This document shows, piece by piece, positions 9,701 to 18,089 of a stretch of 42,185 nt of DNA. A model generated the notes under the pieces. It saw only the letters and a list, made by a program, of their open reading frames with translations, was not told the DNA's origin and did no database searches. Location: the NCBI GenBank assembly GCA_964516605.1, contig CAZFAA010000010.1:1-42185 (forward strand). The letters are read 5' to 3'. The stretch comes from GCA-2732805 sp964516605. Its GTDB lineage: Bacteria; Pseudomonadota; Gammaproteobacteria; Coxiellales; Coxiellaceae. The translations under genes and the position numbers were made by a program. How positions within the stretch are numbered: the first letter of the stretch is position 1; each line of letters starts with the position of its first letter.

Positions 9701-10132
9701 TTTGAACTAAAGAAGGTCACCGATACTATCCGTCATACTACGGATAAATTGCATGGAAAATATGGCACACAGAAAGTCATGGAAGATACATTTGTGAAGC
9801 TTAAAGCTAGAATTGCGGGCGCAAAAGCGGATAAAGAGGCTAAAAAGGCGAGAGAGCAAGCGGAGAAAGAGGCTAAAAGGGCGAAAGCACAAGCGGAGAA
9901 AGAGGCGCGTATGCAAGCAGGAATCGCTGCGTTTGGTCATGTTACAAGTAAAAAGGCTAACCCTCAACAAAATTTGCAAGATGAGCTAGCATCACCTGCA
10001 GTTACAACATCACTACCACCTACTAGGCCATCGAGAGATACACAAGGCAGCCGCTTGTTTGGGGTGCGAAAAGAACCAGGCAGCAGACTAGCGACCAAAG
10101 CACAACAAAAACGCCATCCTACACACACTTGA
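6782..10132 (+). CDS. SET-domain protein with bipartite NLS, 1116 aa
   Basis: This is probably a protein lysine methyltransferase of the eukaryote-like SET family, which uses S-adenosylmethionine. ATG 6782 is chosen over the upstream TTG 6764 because GGGGGA lies ten bases before it. Residues ~1-720 match nothing I recognise and include a 9-residue EDISDRDGD tandem repeat near 150. An acidic tract follows, then a bipartite basic signal: RSRKRKR at 743-749 and KKRIRRK at 764-770. The SET core spans about 795-945, with YGG near 845, the cofactor-site motif NHSSNPN at 894-900 and ELTVNYG at 933-939. No cysteine-rich post-SET region is seen. A charged Ala/Lys/Glu coiled coil lies near 1013-1045. 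SET plus NLS fits a nucleus-targeted effector; enzyme activity, target and secretion are inferred. Confidence 0.85.
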   Translation: MRRATLAGADLTAQDQELADRISQLPPQVFKPDTLEFVLSNLAQPEDWIFSEELQSYVRSYDHSSIAERCKVLMKTLNRHLRTFGTVTHSSLDDGRVQVIFSPEAYNIVMLFRQYYKTKIDYSYLAPVDITFTDGTIEKVLVAPILREDISARDGDEDISDRDGDEDISDRMRDAKYVRNTVKQLNGRIHTLPNTEPGKKRQEFSNLFCGVVNTTDEYPNFVGAVVVREFNQEQYVQWCKAREAIGKIRSSDRQKNVEQRVATLQAQSALNFHTLLGAALLPIRHKGGDRDGSVLSRLITMEFQQTDGDPHHFHTKPVEGEYDEACENVKRMLECLRWHSHNPAYPVTAKFRIKNGQPCISMSQHSYQNWQKIREILKRAAKRNYGGGLPFSKLDPTLGGKSINSGIYVHVTTNPKKARERMALLNEQCKELGMKFPFSIMDSIIYAEEKVFKEFDAKRASTKKRKSQLVEKVQQDLNNELVATLAKNGVCCLPLPCTAELVNRTWEKIQKTIHLSMRSVIAAAYSTLAKFQEIEEKADERSKKALKTTARQQFRNSCFSGSANERDFKQTISELINALKKNYGMSLHQIFSNLYIINSSSGNLFDYSIREENGFLSLVCETKGGSCATLYREDSTGTSISVYNLPDNKINRKDSRAIHNSFYKNHFKKIFEAINIDSTIYLARLLFEATTYTCQGKINSHSENPSDIPMDEEGDEDAPLEHEQAEAATFMDQSADEDDAESRSRKRKRNEDDDDDLDNRHQHKKRIRRKIPLQRSEALVAESRLDIYLDAMRNRERMVIGDSCIEAKGPDGRYRKVAQKGAFIVHDGKEETPQVVGKGDVLAIYGGIICSRAEKDERGIPDGLVVNLGNSFAGGGRVIAEDEKNSVALAMRVNHSSNPNTEMKIICGADGLEIGVMLVAKRKLIIPPGRAVELTVNYGNRAAQFVHNIESGGIYTESVDLSTITNIEYKPEGFELKKVTDTIRHTTDKLHGKYGTQKVMEDTFVKLKARIAGAKADKEAKKAREQAEKEAKRAKAQAEKEARMQAGIAAFGHVTSKKANPQQNLQDELASPAVTTSLPPTRPSRDTQGSRLFGVRKEPGSRLATKAQQKRHPTHT
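7223..7297 (+). repeat. 27-bp tandem repeat in the SET-domain gene
   Basis: Units at 7223-7249 and 7250-7276 and a partial unit at 7277-7297 share the core GAAGATATTTCTG. They encode EDIS(A/D)RDGD. The number of bases keeps the frame. The acidic insert lies in the N-terminal unknown region. Confidence 0.9.
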
Positions 10133-10296
10133 CTGGTGCGGGGCCTCGATAAAAAAAGCAATTTTCGTTTAAAATTAGGAACGGTATCTAGGATCCGGTA
10201 TGCAAGATAACTTAAAAAAAACCGTATTTTTTGCTGGATGGGAATTGCTGCAGTGACTGTTTTTTTAGAGTGAATTCATTTTTTGGGGTATAAAAC

Positions 10297-11943
10297 ATGC
10301 AGATTTTAGGTCAAAATCCATTTTCTAAACTTTCTAATGAAATCATGCTGCTCATTATTGAGCGATTGGTGCTGACAAATCCTTTTATTCTGTTCGATTT
10401 AATGCAGATAGATCGACGGTTCTGGAATTTAACCCACGATGCGCGGCTGATAAAAAAAGTCATTCATGCTTGGTTTCCGAGTAGAGGGGTGCCGATTACA
10501 GCAGCAACTTTAAAGGAGCTGAGCGATATCTTACGCATGGTTATGTTGGGTATGAATTCCGATTTAATTCTTAAAGCCAAGAAAGCAGCATTGATTTCTA
10601 GACAATTTAATCCTGATTCAATTTTACCTTACGGTCAGACATTTACTATCCAAGATCTCATGCAATTACCTAATTTGCTGAATCAACTCCCACTACGAGA
10701 TGCGAATTGTTTGGATGCTGCTTTAGCCGCAATTGCTGGCCAAAAGAAATTTCCGGAAAAAGTAAAAAAATTTATTTTGTCTTTGCTGGATATTGTGTTG
10801 TGTAGAGCTTTTTCTTTTCCCGGTGATCAAGAATTACCTCGACTGAGCCAAGCCTTAGAAATAGTGCTTAAACTATTCAGAAAGAGAAAAGTGAGGCCGA
10901 ATCTTATCGTGAAATCCTGTTCGAAAGGGTGTGATTTTTTTAATTTTGAAACAATATGGGTTCTCCTGTTGACGAGTGAGCTGAATGTTTCGCTGCAAGT
11001 ATTGGCGAGCTTAATCATCAAGCTATTTTTTGAAAAACGTGCGCATGATCCAACGACCATGGATCGCTTGATCAAATTTATGATGCAGGCGCAGTCTGGG
11101 CAATTTTATGATCCGGTGACCTTAATGGAAGTGGCGGTCGATCATGTGGGCGTTAGGAATATTAAAGATCTTAGCACATTATTTTCAGAGGGTGAGCTTA
11201 TTGCGTATTTAAGAGGTTGCTTTATTAGGTCTTGTATAAAAGAAAATTCTGTTTTTTTTGCGCATATCATTCATTTTTTTAAAGATAAGCCTGATATCTT
11301 ACAAGATTATGCAAGAGCTCTTATCGACGGTGTACACACACATCATGTTGCGATGGTCTTGGATTTTTTCTTACGAGATGATCGGTTTAAATTAACGCTA
11401 TTTGTTTTGTTGATATTACAAGAAGCTCTGTCTGTTGGTGAGGGCAAATTAGCATTCATTTTAAGCTATGTTGTAGATGGCAGACGCCCTAAGACATTAA
11501 GTTATATTATCTCAGATTACTTGATTGATTTTGCTCTAGTGAGAGAGTGTGTTGGGCGAAGTCCTCCATCTAAATTAATCATTTCATTTCGAAATAAACC
11601 AATGCTATGGCATACATTATTAAGAGATCTACGCGATAATCCAAGTGGGAATTGGGCTTGTACAAGAATGTTCTTGCAAGAAGCTGAGCGCAAAAAAGTT
11701 GATGTTTTTGGGCAACACTATTTGGATGGATTAACACGGGTCAGTTTACTTGAGATCATTAAGAAGAATGGTGTGCGCAGGTGGGGTGCGAGTGAGGATG
11801 AGCAATCTGCTATCCTTGAGTTGATTAAGAATTATCAACCCGGCAATAATCCGAGAACAGCACCGGTATCGTTGTTGTGGAGGGCTCCGTCCGAATCTGC
11901 TTCGCAAGCTCCTCCTCCTGCACTGGCTTCTCCAGCTTATTAG
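10297..11943 (+). CDS. F-box domain protein, 548 aa
   Basis: The N-terminus carries an F-box-like motif at about residues 8-50 (FSKLSNEIMLLIIERL, then LFDLMQIDRRFWNLTHD), matching the eukaryotic pattern LPxEhh..Ih..L...hh....Vsr.W. F-boxes bind Skp1 and recruit substrates to SCF ubiquitin ligases; intracellular bacteria such as Legionella use F-box effectors to exploit this. Residues ~60-510 look helical and leucine-rich and may form the substrate-binding part, though I recognise no defined repeat. The tail is Pro/Ala/Ser-rich. There is no signal peptide. The start is ATG 10297 after TTGGGGTATAAAAC. A decayed paralogue fragment lies directly downstream. The F-box call comes from motif reading only. 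Confidence 0.7.
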   Translation: MQILGQNPFSKLSNEIMLLIIERLVLTNPFILFDLMQIDRRFWNLTHDARLIKKVIHAWFPSRGVPITAATLKELSDILRMVMLGMNSDLILKAKKAALISRQFNPDSILPYGQTFTIQDLMQLPNLLNQLPLRDANCLDAALAAIAGQKKFPEKVKKFILSLLDIVLCRAFSFPGDQELPRLSQALEIVLKLFRKRKVRPNLIVKSCSKGCDFFNFETIWVLLLTSELNVSLQVLASLIIKLFFEKRAHDPTTMDRLIKFMMQAQSGQFYDPVTLMEVAVDHVGVRNIKDLSTLFSEGELIAYLRGCFIRSCIKENSVFFAHIIHFFKDKPDILQDYARALIDGVHTHHVAMVLDFFLRDDRFKLTLFVLLILQEALSVGEGKLAFILSYVVDGRRPKTLSYIISDYLIDFALVRECVGRSPPSKLIISFRNKPMLWHTLLRDLRDNPSGNWACTRMFLQEAERKKVDVFGQHYLDGLTRVSLLEIIKKNGVRRWGASEDEQSAILELIKNYQPGNNPRTAPVSLLWRAPSESASQAPPPALASPAY

Positions 11944-11974
11944 CTCTAGGCTCTGTTCAAACTGCTTTCGCAGT

Positions 11975-12138
11975 GAGTCTAGATGCTTTATGCATGAGTA
12001 TGATGAGAGGGGTGCCAATCGACTGTAAATTCTGATCTTATTTTAAAACAGGCAAATCCGCATGCCATACCCTATGCAATTGAAGGCTATTTTAAAATAA
12101 GATCGGTCAATACAGATGAGGCTCGAAGGTGGTTTTGA
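11975..12138 (+). pseudogene. Decayed fragment of an F-box-gene paralogue
   Basis: The stretch resembles the upstream F-box gene near its codons 58-100. It shares AGAGGGGTGCC (12006-12016 against 10483-10493), encoding RGVP(I) in both, and then a segment encoding NSDLILK (12028-12048), identical to residues in the intact gene. Between these the fragment lacks about 17 codons and changes frame. The second frame is open to the TGA at 12136-12138. It is therefore a deleted, frameshifted partial copy. Confidence 0.6.
12034..12104. repeat. 15-bp inverted repeat upstream of alaS
   Basis: GATCTTATTTTAAAA (12034-12048) and its exact reverse complement (12090-12104) are separated by 41 bp. The interior contains a smaller GCAT/ATGC pair. 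No T-run follows, so it is not a classical terminator. It overlaps the F-box gene remnant. Confidence 0.7.
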
Positions 12139-12157
12139 TCCGTATTTCCTAAACTTC

Positions 12158-12186
12158 GTGACAATTTCATGAAAGATGTGTAACAT
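12158..12186 (+). promoter_or_regulatory. Candidate alaS-lysC promoter
   Basis: GTGACA (12158-12163), a 17-bp spacer and TAACAT (12181-12186) form a moderate sigma-70 match about 35 bp before the alaS start. It lies between the upstream remnant and alaS. No other candidate is better in this gap. Confidence 0.35.
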
Positions 12187-12220
12187 TTTGATTTTTATTG
12201 CCTAATTCGCCGAGATTTTC

Positions 12221-14827
12221 ATGAAAACCAATCAGATACGTGCAAAATTTTTAGATTATTTTAAGCATCATCAACATACTGTTGTGCCCAGTAGTTCGCT
12301 GATTCCAGGTGACGATCCGACATTGTTGTTTACAAATGCCGGTATGGTGCAGTTTAAAGATACTTTTTTAGGTGTTGAAAAACGCCCTTATACACGTGCG
12401 GTGTCGTCGCAGCGTTGTGTGCGTGCTGGTGGCAAGCACAATGACCTAGAAAATGTTGGGCATACCGCGCGCCATCATACTTTTTTTGAAATGCTGGGTA
12501 ATTTTAGTTTTGGTGATTATTTCAAAAAAGAAGCGATTCGCTTAGCTTGGACTTTTTTAACAGGAGAACTTGGCTTGCCGGCTGACAAATTATGGGTGAG
12601 TGTATTCAAAGACGATCAGGAAAGTGAAGCGATTTGGATTAATGAGATCGGTGTAGACCCAAAGCGTTTATCACGGTGTGGCGAGAAAGATAATTTTTGG
12701 AGTATGGGTGACACCGGCCCTTGTGGCCCATGTACCGAAATTTTCTATGATCACGGTGAGGCGATTTGGGGTGGCCCACCGGGCTCAAAAGAAGAGGATG
12801 GTGATCGTTATATTGAAATTTGGAATATTGTTTTTATGCAATATAATCGCGATGCGCGTGGCGTGCTCACCCCTTTACCGCGTCCTTGTGTTGATACGGG
12901 GATGGGCTTGGAGCGCATAGCCGCTGTTTTGCAGGGTGTGCATAACAATTATGATATCGATTTATTCCAAAGTTTGATCCGTGAATTAGCTGTGCTGACT
13001 GATTGTGATGATTTAACGCATCCTTCATTGCGTGTGATGGCGGATCACATTCGTTCAACCGCTTTTTTAATTGCAGATGGGGTGATACCAGCTAATGAGG
13101 GGCGTGGTTATGTATTGCGGCGTATTATTCGCCGTGCTTTACGCCACGGCTATAAATTGGGTAGACGTGATCCATTTTTTTATAAATTAGTGTCGGTATT
13201 GTGTGAGCAGATGGGTACTGTCTACCCAGAGCTGATCGATCATCGGGCACATATTGAAATGATATTAGAGCAAGAAGAAAAACAATTTCTGCGCACTCTG
13301 GAAAAAGGCATTAAAATTTATGATGAGGCAGTTTCAACTGTAAGCGGTCAGCAAATTCCGGGTGATGTGGTGTTCTTACTGTATGATACATTTGGTTTCC
13401 CACCCGATTTAACAGCGGATATGGCGCGTGAACAAAACAAAACAATTGATGAAGCTGGCTTTGAGCAGGCGATGCAACGTCAGCGATTGCAATCACAGCA
13501 GCAACAACAATTTAAAGTGGACCAAGCCGCTTATACCCATTTATCAGGAGCAACCCAGTTTGTGGGCTATGATTCTCTATCTGAAGAAGGGCAAATTAAA
13601 CAATTGTTAGTGGATCATCAGCCAGTGAGCCAGATTGCGCCTGGAACGATGGCTGTGATGGTATTGGATCGCACTCCATTTTATGCTGAATCAGGTGGTC
13701 AGATTGGTGATCGTGGGTTGATTGAAAAAGACGGTGCTGTGTTTCGCGTTCAGGATACGCAAAAAAAAGGTGCGATTGTTTTGCATTGGGGTGAAGTGGT
13801 ATCAGGAGTGTTTAACATTCAAGACACGGTGCGCGCTCAAGTCGATACGTTGCGTCAGGCAATACGTTTAAATCATTCCGCTACCCATTTAATGCATGAG
13901 GCATTGCGCCAGGTGCTGGGGACGCATGTTGTACAAAAAGGCTCATCAGTGGATGCTAAGCGTTTACGTTTTGATTTTACGCATCCACAAACAGTGACCG
14001 CAGAGCAGCTATTGGAAGTTGAGCAGTTGGTGAATCAGCAGATTCGTGATAATGCACCGGTGACACTAGAAGAAAAGTCATTGGATGAAGCCAAACAAAG
14101 TGGTGCGATGGCGCTATTTGGTGAAAAATATGCTGACCGAGTGCGTGTGATTACGATGGGCACATTTTCCTCCGAAATTTGTGGCGGTACACACGTGAAG
14201 CGCACGGGTGACATTGGATTTTTTAAGATTATTCATGAAACAGCTTGCAGCGCTGGAGTACGCCGTATCGAAGCGGTGACCGGGGCAGAAGCATTAAAGT
14301 GGGCAGAAACGACGGCATCACAATTGCAAGATGTGTCACAGTTATTGCGTGCGCAGCCGCAGGAGCTCAAAGAGAAACTGCAACAACTGCTGCAACAAAT
14401 AAAGGATCAGCAGCGTGAGCTAGGAAAATTACAACAGCAGCTCATTAAAGGTTCGTCATCCTCTTTAACGGATCAGATGCAGGTGATAGACGGTATTCAT
14501 GTGTTGGCTGCAATATGTGCTGATGCTGATCGGGATACGTTACGCCAGACGATGGATCAGTTGAAATCACGCTTCGAACAGGCGGCTATTGTGTTGGCGA
14601 CGGTGAAGGCTGGGCAGATTATTTTAATTGCGGGTGTTAGCAAAGCGTGTACGCATCAATTGAGCGCATTAGAATTATTGAATCATGTTGCACAGCAAGT
14701 ATCTGGTAAAGGAGGGGGACGTGCTGATTTAGCACAAGGAGGGGGGCAAGATGTCGCTAAGCTTGAGCCAGCATTGCAATCGGTATACACCTGGGTGGCA
14801 GATAAACTAGCGAATAAGGATCATTAA
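12221..14827 (+). CDS. alaS: Alanine--tRNA ligase
   Basis: AlaRS is a class II synthetase that charges tRNA-Ala in the cytoplasm and edits mischarged Ser/Gly. At 868 residues it has the normal length. The catalytic domain begins TNQIRAKFLDYF and contains RHHTFFEMLGNFSFGDYF (about residue 85) and the RxxxRR-type core (RRIIRRALRHGYKLGR). The editing domain has the HxxxH zinc motif (NHSATHLMH, near 550) and CGGTHV (near 653). A C-Ala/DHHA1-type domain ends the protein with GKGGGRADLAQGGG. The stop codon directly abuts the lysC ATG, so the two genes form one operon. recA/recX, often found just upstream in relatives, are not in the window before it. Confidence 0.98.
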   Translation: MKTNQIRAKFLDYFKHHQHTVVPSSSLIPGDDPTLLFTNAGMVQFKDTFLGVEKRPYTRAVSSQRCVRAGGKHNDLENVGHTARHHTFFEMLGNFSFGDYFKKEAIRLAWTFLTGELGLPADKLWVSVFKDDQESEAIWINEIGVDPKRLSRCGEKDNFWSMGDTGPCGPCTEIFYDHGEAIWGGPPGSKEEDGDRYIEIWNIVFMQYNRDARGVLTPLPRPCVDTGMGLERIAAVLQGVHNNYDIDLFQSLIRELAVLTDCDDLTHPSLRVMADHIRSTAFLIADGVIPANEGRGYVLRRIIRRALRHGYKLGRRDPFFYKLVSVLCEQMGTVYPELIDHRAHIEMILEQEEKQFLRTLEKGIKIYDEAVSTVSGQQIPGDVVFLLYDTFGFPPDLTADMAREQNKTIDEAGFEQAMQRQRLQSQQQQQFKVDQAAYTHLSGATQFVGYDSLSEEGQIKQLLVDHQPVSQIAPGTMAVMVLDRTPFYAESGGQIGDRGLIEKDGAVFRVQDTQKKGAIVLHWGEVVSGVFNIQDTVRAQVDTLRQAIRLNHSATHLMHEALRQVLGTHVVQKGSSVDAKRLRFDFTHPQTVTAEQLLEVEQLVNQQIRDNAPVTLEEKSLDEAKQSGAMALFGEKYADRVRVITMGTFSSEICGGTHVKRTGDIGFFKIIHETACSAGVRRIEAVTGAEALKWAETTASQLQDVSQLLRAQPQELKEKLQQLLQQIKDQQRELGKLQQQLIKGSSSSLTDQMQVIDGIHVLAAICADADRDTLRQTMDQLKSRFEQAAIVLATVKAGQIILIAGVSKACTHQLSALELLNHVAQQVSGKGGGRADLAQGGGQDVAKLEPALQSVYTWVADKLANKDH

Positions 14828-16018
14828 ATGAGTTTATTAGTTCAGAAGTTTGGTGGATCATCTGTTGGAACGATAGAGCGTATTAAACACGTTGCTCATC
14901 TTATCAAGCACAGCCTTGAATCCAATCATCGCATTGTAGTGGTGGTGTCAGCGATGGGTGATGAAACGGATCGTCTCTGTGATTTAATGCAGCAGATTAG
15001 CGCTACACCTAATGATCGTGAATACTCGGCTTTATTAGCGAGTGGTGAGCAGATGTCCAGTGCGTTACTGAGTTTGGCGTTGAATGAAATTGGTGTCAAA
15101 AGTAAGTCGTACAATGCTTATCAAATTCAATTATTAACCTCGCTGCAACACCGTAAATCGCCAATTCAAAGTATTAATTCACAGCGCTTATTAGAGGATT
15201 TAGATCAGGGCATTGTGCCCGTGGTGGCAGGTTTCCAAGGTATCAATGAAGAGGGTGATCTCACTACTTTAGGTCGTGGTGGTTCGGACACGACAGCGGT
15301 TGCCTTAGCCGCTTTCTTGCAAGCACAAGAGTGTCAGATTTTTACAGATGTCGACGGTGTTTATACTGCTGATCCGCGCATGGTACAGCAAGCTCAGTTA
15401 ATTCATGATATGGATTACAATGAAATGCTTGCTTTTGCTGAATTGGGTGCCCAAGTATTGCAAACATATTCTGTTGAGATGGCGCGTAAATACAATGTAT
15501 CGTTGCGTGTCTTATCGAGTTTAACGCCGGCACGTGGCACATTAGTCACATCCAGTTGTAGTGCATCGCGTTTGGTTTGTGGTATCGCTTGTGTGGATGA
15601 TCAGGTGAAGGTCACTCTGCGTGATGTAGCGCAAACGGATCGAACGCAAATTTTAGATCACATGCAGCGTGAGTTAATTGAATATGACATGTTGGCGCAA
15701 AATGAGCATGTGTCACATCACGATATGTCATTTGTGATTCATGAAGGTGAATTGCCACCGTTGTGCCGATTGACCCATGATTTTCATATTCAAACAGGAA
15801 TGGCTAAGATTTCATTGGTAGGGCAGGGCATGCAACGGCACGCTGGGTTTGCAGCCACTATTTTACAACTGATGTCTAAACAGGATATCCATATCCATTC
15901 TATTTTTTCGACGGAAATTAAAGTGTCGATTTTAATTGATTCTGTCGCATTGCAGCATGCAGTGAAGATGTTACATGAAGAATTTATTGTGAACTCACAG
16001 TTGTCGGTTAAAGTATGA
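14828..16018 (+). CDS. lysC: Aspartate kinase
   Basis: Aspartokinase makes aspartyl-phosphate, the first step toward lysine, diaminopimelate (for peptidoglycan), threonine and methionine. The N-terminal kinase domain begins VQKFGGSSVGT and has LGRGGSDTTAVALA near residue 150 and the FTDVDGVYTADPR segment. Two C-terminal ACT-type regulatory regions follow (about 260-396), including KISLVGQGMQ. The length of 396 is typical of lysine-sensitive monofunctional enzymes. It starts at once after the alaS stop, with AAGGA upstream inside alaS. In Pseudomonas and other gammaproteobacteria csrA/rsmA follows lysC; here an unrelated coiled-coil gene follows instead. Confidence 0.95.
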   Translation: MSLLVQKFGGSSVGTIERIKHVAHLIKHSLESNHRIVVVVSAMGDETDRLCDLMQQISATPNDREYSALLASGEQMSSALLSLALNEIGVKSKSYNAYQIQLLTSLQHRKSPIQSINSQRLLEDLDQGIVPVVAGFQGINEEGDLTTLGRGGSDTTAVALAAFLQAQECQIFTDVDGVYTADPRMVQQAQLIHDMDYNEMLAFAELGAQVLQTYSVEMARKYNVSLRVLSSLTPARGTLVTSSCSASRLVCGIACVDDQVKVTLRDVAQTDRTQILDHMQRELIEYDMLAQNEHVSHHDMSFVIHEGELPPLCRLTHDFHIQTGMAKISLVGQGMQRHAGFAATILQLMSKQDIHIHSIFSTEIKVSILIDSVALQHAVKMLHEEFIVNSQLSVKV

Positions 16019-16093
16019 TAATGCGGAAAAATCAGGAGTAATGTCTATTTTTAATTTCATTATGAGTATTTTTTATGTTGAGCTGCGATCAAC

Positions 16094-16123
16094 TTGATAT
16101 TATTGCTAAGCACATAGTAGAAT
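16094..16123 (+). promoter_or_regulatory. Candidate promoter of the coiled-coil gene
   Basis: TTGATA (16094-16099), an 18-bp spacer and TAGAAT (16118-16123) each match the sigma-70 consensus at 5 of 6 bases. The predicted start site is about 20 bp before the ATG at 16152. It separates this gene from the alaS-lysC operon. Confidence 0.5.
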
Positions 16124-16151
16124 CCTCATAAAAATAAATGGGGATGAAGAT

Positions 16152-17969
16152 ATGCCAAGACCTTTAGACGTGCTCCTAAATCGGTATCCAGATTTTTTTT
16201 TCACAGGGCCTGATTTTCCAATATCAGGTATCAAAGATAGTGGTATCGTGTTTTTCTCTCGTGACATTATTTCAAAAAATCAGCGCGATTTTAGTGCTTG
16301 TTTTTCACCATTCTTTAATGGTAACAATGAATCACCACTTATTAGCCCTCATCTTGTTAAATGGGAAAAAAAAGACCCTCATTTAAAAGAGCATTTTGCT
16401 TTACTTTTTTCTCCTACTCAACGGGAATTTCTTGGAATCGTGGTGGGTGTAGATGCTGGATTGATTGAGGATAATGGGCGCATGGTTTCTTTGTTCAAAG
16501 AGCATTTAGGTTTAGAGTTACCTATGTATTATGCGAATCGGGGTGAGAAGAGTGGGGGAAAGAAACTTGCTCGATTTAAGATTATCGATTCATCTCTTTT
16601 GGTTGCTTTATTAGAATCAGAGACCTCGTTACGTCAAGCAGAGGTGGAGCTGCATGCGGCTCAGGAGATTCTTGAAGAAAATCAGAAAGCATTAGAGGAC
16701 AACGAATCACAATTAAGCCGATTGCAGGAGCAGGTGAGCTTCTTGATTAATGAGATTGTTGCAAAAGATGAGCAACTTGCTGAACAAGATAAGCAACTTG
16801 CTGAAAAAGAAGTAATGCTTAATGACATGGAGCAAAGAATCTTTGAGCTAAAAGCTCAATTAGCTGCAAAAGATGAGCAAGCTGCTACTTTAACTAGTCG
16901 AAAACGATCAAGGACTAGCCGCGAATTGGATCAAGAGCCTGACGAACGACCAAGCAAGAAAGCCAAGTCAACGCCAAAAAAAATTGTCTTCTCAAAAGAA
17001 AGGCTGTTTGATTTGAATTGCGAAGAGGGATTGCGAAATGCATTATGTAATATTTGCCACTGCTTGCAGCAAAATAATTTTCTCGCGCTCCTTGATGTGA
17101 TCAATACATTGGAAGAAATCGATAAAACATATCGTCAAAACTTGAGTCCAGGTAGTAAGAACCAAGAGTTGATCAGTTATGTGACATCTATTATAGCGGT
17201 AATAGTACTGATTTGTTTACAGGTAGATGGTGTTTTTGAGCATTCTCCGGAGCTGTTCGGGAAGCTGCGCAATGCTCTTGAAACACATGGGCATTATTTA
17301 TTAGCTCCTTACTATGTGGCTTTTCATGGTGTATTGAGCGGGCAAACTTTTTATAAAACACTTTATGCAGCTCATGGTAGTTACTTTGAATCCAGTCAGA
17401 CTGTTGAGGTTTTCTTTCAGCAGAAGCCTGAGTCTGATAAGCCTGATCCACGCGGCGTTGCATATTGTTTTAGTGAGAGTCTTAGAGAAGCGCTTGGACC
17501 ACCAGGAACAAACCATTTTTCTGTTTCTGAAGAATGGATTATTAGTATGCAGTCTCGTATTGTTGGCGAGCTTTCTAAAGCCGATTATCTATTCACTGAT
17601 TTTGATGTTTATCTATATTTTTTCTTTATGCGTAAAGCATTCGAGGAGATATTCCTAGAGTATCATTCTGAGAAGTATGTGACATTGAAGTATGTGACAT
17701 TTAATGATGAAGCCAAGAACAGTTTAGAGCCATCATTAAAGAGATTTTATGAGTGGATTGTGAGTCAACAAGATGATCTATATGCTTCGTTTACGAGTCA
17801 ATATGCCGTAGCGGCAGCAGCACCGGTACCATTTACACCACCTCAATATCAGAACGGACGGCTTAAACGGGGGAGTGCTTGTAATGCTGCTCTATTATTC
17901 GGTAGGGGTTGGAGTGGCGATGACGATGTATCTTGCTTAAACTTTTATCCAAACTGCCCTGGCAGCTGA
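16152..17969 (+). CDS. Coiled-coil protein with NLS-like signal, 605 aa
   Basis: I do not recognise a family. ATG 16152 follows GGGGATGAAGAT. Residues ~1-150 form an unknown globular region. Residues ~150-245 are a coiled coil with degenerate repeats around KDEQLAEQDKQLAEKE. A bipartite basic signal follows: RKRSR at 250-254 and SKKAK at 268-272, then TPKK. Residues ~280-560 look helical and globular. There is no signal peptide or membrane segment. The coiled coil plus NLS-like tract, and its place in the slot where csrA often sits in relatives, suggest an acquired host-directed protein that could act in the nucleus. Function is otherwise unknown. Confidence 0.7.
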   Translation: MPRPLDVLLNRYPDFFFTGPDFPISGIKDSGIVFFSRDIISKNQRDFSACFSPFFNGNNESPLISPHLVKWEKKDPHLKEHFALLFSPTQREFLGIVVGVDAGLIEDNGRMVSLFKEHLGLELPMYYANRGEKSGGKKLARFKIIDSSLLVALLESETSLRQAEVELHAAQEILEENQKALEDNESQLSRLQEQVSFLINEIVAKDEQLAEQDKQLAEKEVMLNDMEQRIFELKAQLAAKDEQAATLTSRKRSRTSRELDQEPDERPSKKAKSTPKKIVFSKERLFDLNCEEGLRNALCNICHCLQQNNFLALLDVINTLEEIDKTYRQNLSPGSKNQELISYVTSIIAVIVLICLQVDGVFEHSPELFGKLRNALETHGHYLLAPYYVAFHGVLSGQTFYKTLYAAHGSYFESSQTVEVFFQQKPESDKPDPRGVAYCFSESLREALGPPGTNHFSVSEEWIISMQSRIVGELSKADYLFTDFDVYLYFFFMRKAFEEIFLEYHSEKYVTLKYVTFNDEAKNSLEPSLKRFYEWIVSQQDDLYASFTSQYAVAAAAPVPFTPPQYQNGRLKRGSACNAALLFGRGWSGDDDVSCLNFYPNCPGS

Positions 17970-18089
17970 ACAATGGGGCGTGCAAGAGGGGTGGCATGAC
18001 AACTTGTTCCGATTACACACATCTCCAAGCTTAGACGAATCCTCAATCATCATTTAAGCCAAAGATTTCCAGGGCTTTCGTATAGTCAG

